Below, piece by piece: positions 63,436 through 64,000 of a stretch of 64,000 nucleotides of DNA; positions within the stretch are counted from its first letter, which is position 1, and each line of letters starts with the position of its first letter. Below the pieces are notes generated by a model. That model was not told the origin of the DNA. It did not search any database and saw nothing but the letters and a program-made list of their open reading frames with translations. Source of the stretch: Tetragonia tetragonoides (taxonomy: Eukaryota; Streptophyta; Magnoliopsida; Caryophyllales; Aizoaceae); assembly GCA_038025085.1 (NCBI GenBank), contig CM076141.1:16246001-16310000 (forward strand). The letters are read 5' to 3'. The translations under genes were made by a program, and so were the position numbers.

Positions 63436-63705
63436 ATGTGTTATTCAATCACTTCAATTCTTGCACTATTTATTGTTCTGCTACCACCTTCACTTGCAGC
63501 GTCAAAGTCTATTGAAGATGGATTTGCCAAATGTCTCAATTTCAATTCAAAACTTATTCCTATTCCTTTCCCAGCAACATTTTTCACTCCAAAAAACACC
63601 TCTTTCACTTCTATTTTAAACTCTACTGCTAAGAACTTAAGGTACTCGTTGCCTTGTGTTCCCAAGCCACTTATCATCTTTACTCCTCTGCATAGCGAAA
63701 CATAA
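63436..63705 (+). pseudogene. N-terminal fragment of a BBE-like gene, second copy
   Basis: Open for 89 codons from the ATG at 63436: hydrophobic signal peptide (MCYSITSILALFIVLLPPSL), then KSIEDGFAKCLNFNSK, FTPKNTSFTSILNSTAKNLR and VPKPLIIFTPLHSET, then TAA. It parallels the start of the pseudogene at 52431 and is better preserved, but stops before the FAD-binding domain, where the sequence jumps to what corresponds to far 3' flank. So about 90% of the gene is deleted. Confidence 0.85.
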
Positions 63706-64000
63706 CGTTAAGATGACGTCATGCTTGTTTAAGGCGTCTGGCTAACATGAATTTTAGTGTTTGTCCATAAGATAACGTCCAAAAATTCCAAGGTATTTCC
63801 CTAACTAATGTGGATTTAATATTTTGGAAAACAAAGTTTGTCTTCTTTAGTGAAAGTGAGAGTGAGAGTGAGAGGTCGGTTTATGTGGCGTATCATTTTA
63901 GCATTTCTTTTGTGTTTCTAGAAGGAAGGGGAATAGTCGGTTAATATTTGCGGGTTGTTGTTGTTATTTACCAACTTTACTGAATATTCAGTAATAGAGG
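63706..64000. other. Joined 3' flank of the deleted BBE-like copy
   Basis: 63825-63915 matches 56360-56495. No gene in the last bases of the window. Confidence 0.6.

Overview
The window is nuclear DNA from a flowering plant, most likely a eudicot. Genes are split by GT-AG introns, and intergenic DNA is AT-rich with CT/GA and TA microsatellites. The mobile DNA is of plant type: copia LTR element, LINE pieces, SINEs, Helitron ends, CACTA, Mutator-like, hAT and Harbinger elements. I cannot name the species from sequence alone. About nine tenths of the window is non-coding or transposon-derived.

Layout. 0-10.3 kb: two tandem copies of a small HMG-box-like gene on + (the first enters from outside the window, the second looks decayed), with an unrecognised minus-strand gene between them and several SINE/MITE insertions. 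11.9-16.1 kb: the one gene I identify confidently, a CBSX3-type CBS-domain protein of mitochondria, on -, five coding exons, 201 residues. 18.0-27.6 kb: a large nested block with ends of a terminal-inverted-repeat family. It carries GGTTAAC direct-repeat arrays whose orientation flips near 22.3 kb, a pair of inverted tRNA-like sequences at that flip point, two clusters of Helitron 3' ends, a LINE scrap and a captured DUF632 exon. 28.5-36.1 kb: a CACTA element followed, with only TA-rich linkers, by two further inverted-repeat elements of the same style.

36.1-46 kb: a 5' half of a class III peroxidase gene, a hAT MITE, a 5'-truncated LINE with an 18-bp target duplication, and a Mutator-like element with a 10-bp target duplication that contains another LINE piece. 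46-50.9 kb: local duplications (one copy split by a SINE) and an uncharacterised Ser/Gly-rich gene on -. 52.4-55.6 kb: a berberine-bridge-enzyme-like pseudogene cut in two by a CACTA element. 57.2-62.5 kb: a copia-type LTR element with 535-bp LTRs and a decayed interior. 63.4 kb to the end: a second, truncated berberine-bridge-like fragment.

The genes do not form a pathway. The coherent theme is transposon nesting, especially a group of inverted-repeat elements that sit in TA repeats and carry inverted arrays of a GGTTAACTTTTAT motif. I see no CRISPR array, rRNA or prokaryotic-style operon.
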